NCBI GenBank assembly: GCA_043747295.1
Contig: JAYTPK010000213.1
Location: forward strand, 1-5,217
DNA from: JAAFIP01 sp043747295
GTDB taxonomy: Bacteria; Pseudomonadota; Gammaproteobacteria; Burkholderiales; Burkholderiaceae_C
Length of the DNA: 5,217 bases
Direction of reading: 5' to 3'
A program made the position numbers and the translations under genes. Of the stretch, positions 4,603 to 5,217 are shown piece by piece. Every line of letters starts with the position of its first letter. Position 1 is the first letter of the stretch. A model generated the notes under the pieces. The model ran no database searches and was not told the DNA's origin. It worked only from the letters and a program-made list of their open reading frames with translations.

Positions 4603-5217
4603 TTAAGCGTCCGGGTCAAACAAAGCAGCGCGGGCGTCGGCCAAGCCTGCACTGGCGGCTTGCGGCTGGCACCGCTCGATCAACGAACACGCCTTGCAGC
4701 GTTTAGCAGCCTGCTCTGCTGGCAAGGGTGGTGGCAGCACGGTGCTGGCCAGCATGTGGCGAATAGCCTGTGCGGTATGCACCACAGCCGCCTGCAGCTG
4801 CGGCGTAATGGGCACCACCCGCCTGCGCTTGGACGTGGCATAAAAAATCGCCCCTTCGTTTACTGCCTTGCCCGTCATGCTTTGCAAGCACATGGCCTGC
4901 GCTGCAAGCTGGATGTCATCACACTCGGCAATGTCTGGCGCCTTGTGGCGGCTGCCATGCTTGTATTCCACCGGGTAAGGCACCCCACCAGGCAAAAACT
5001 CCACCACGTCGGCCTTGCCCACCAGCCCCAGCACGTCGTTCCACAGCGGCAGCGCCCGCTCTACCCGCACACCTTTGGCTGTTTCTACACCCGGTTTGTC
5101 CACCTTGGCATGCACCGCCTGGCCGCGCAGCGTGTGTACGTTTTCGTCAAACACCTGCTCTAAGTGGATTAGCCCACACTGGCGCGGGCAGTAGTGCCAG
5201 TGCTGTAGGGCAGACAG
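4603..5217 (-). CDS. cas4: CRISPR-associated exonuclease Cas4 (type I-C), 5' end outside window
   Basis: Cas4 is an Fe-S RecB-family nuclease that trims prespacers and selects PAM-bearing ends for Cas1-Cas2. The frame stays open to the right edge and gives 204 residues; the first visible ones, LSALQHWHYCPRQCGLIHLE, are the family N-terminus, so only about ten residues are missing. An internal GTG at 5154 is not the start because it would discard this Cys motif. By visible numbering the cluster ligands are Cys10 (or Cys14) in YCPRQC and Cys174, Cys177 and Cys183 in CKACSLIERC. The RecB nuclease motifs are His36, Asp70 in GKADVVEF, Glu84/Lys86 in PVEYKHG and Gln103 in QLAAQ. GAIFYATSKRRR (121-132) is typical of I-C Cas4. 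All key residues look present. Upstream, beyond the edge, cas7, cas8c, cas5 and cas3 would be expected. Confidence 0.95.
   Translation of the reverse strand: MSALQHWHYCPRQCGLIHLEQVFDENVHTLRGQAVHAKVDKPGVETAKGVRVERALPLWNDVLGLVGKADVVEFLPGGVPYPVEYKHGSRHKAPDIAECDDIQLAAQAMCLQSMTGKAVNEGAIFYATSKRRRVVPITPQLQAAVVHTAQAIRHMLASTVLPPPLPAEQAAKRCKACSLIERCQPQAASAGLADARAALFDPDA

Overview
The window looks like a piece of a beta-proteobacterial chromosome. Burkholderiales, probably Comamonadaceae-like, is my guess from the moderately high GC, the protein style and the neighbourhood; no rRNA or other decisive marker is present. Five genes of recognisable family lie in it, plus a short gene tail at the left edge.

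Left part (1-2665). The last 29 codons of a + strand gene end at 91 and resemble the C-terminus of the pyruvate,water dikinase regulatory protein (PpsR). It converges on a - strand photolyase/cryptochrome-family flavoprotein (230-1864) of a subgroup whose FAD-domain motifs differ from E. coli-type CPD photolyase. Only 81 bp away, and divergent from it, is a + strand TonB-like energy transducer (1946-2665) with one N-terminal membrane segment, a Pro/Ala-rich spacer and a TonB C-terminal domain. No exbB or exbD is next to it.

Middle (2666-3252). A gene-poor stretch holds small inverted repeats, a 15-bp sequence also found in the ppsR/photolyase gap, one intact CRISPR repeat of type I-C character (3026-3061, read on the - strand) and a leader between that repeat and cas2.

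Right part (3253-5217). The adaptation module cas4-cas1-cas2 is transcribed right to left with 12- and 18-bp gaps. Cas4 is cut by the window edge. The Cas1, Cas2 and Cas4 sequences and the gene order fit type I-C, whose effector genes (cas3, cas5, cas8c, cas7) would be expected beyond the right edge.

The most interesting point is the array itself. An apparently complete adaptation module is followed by a leader and only one intact repeat, that is, an essentially spacerless CRISPR. A decayed repeat-like copy lies 56 bp further from the leader and keeps two 6-mers at the exact spacing of the intact repeat. The leader also holds an 18-bp perfect palindrome whose start imitates the first half of the repeat.
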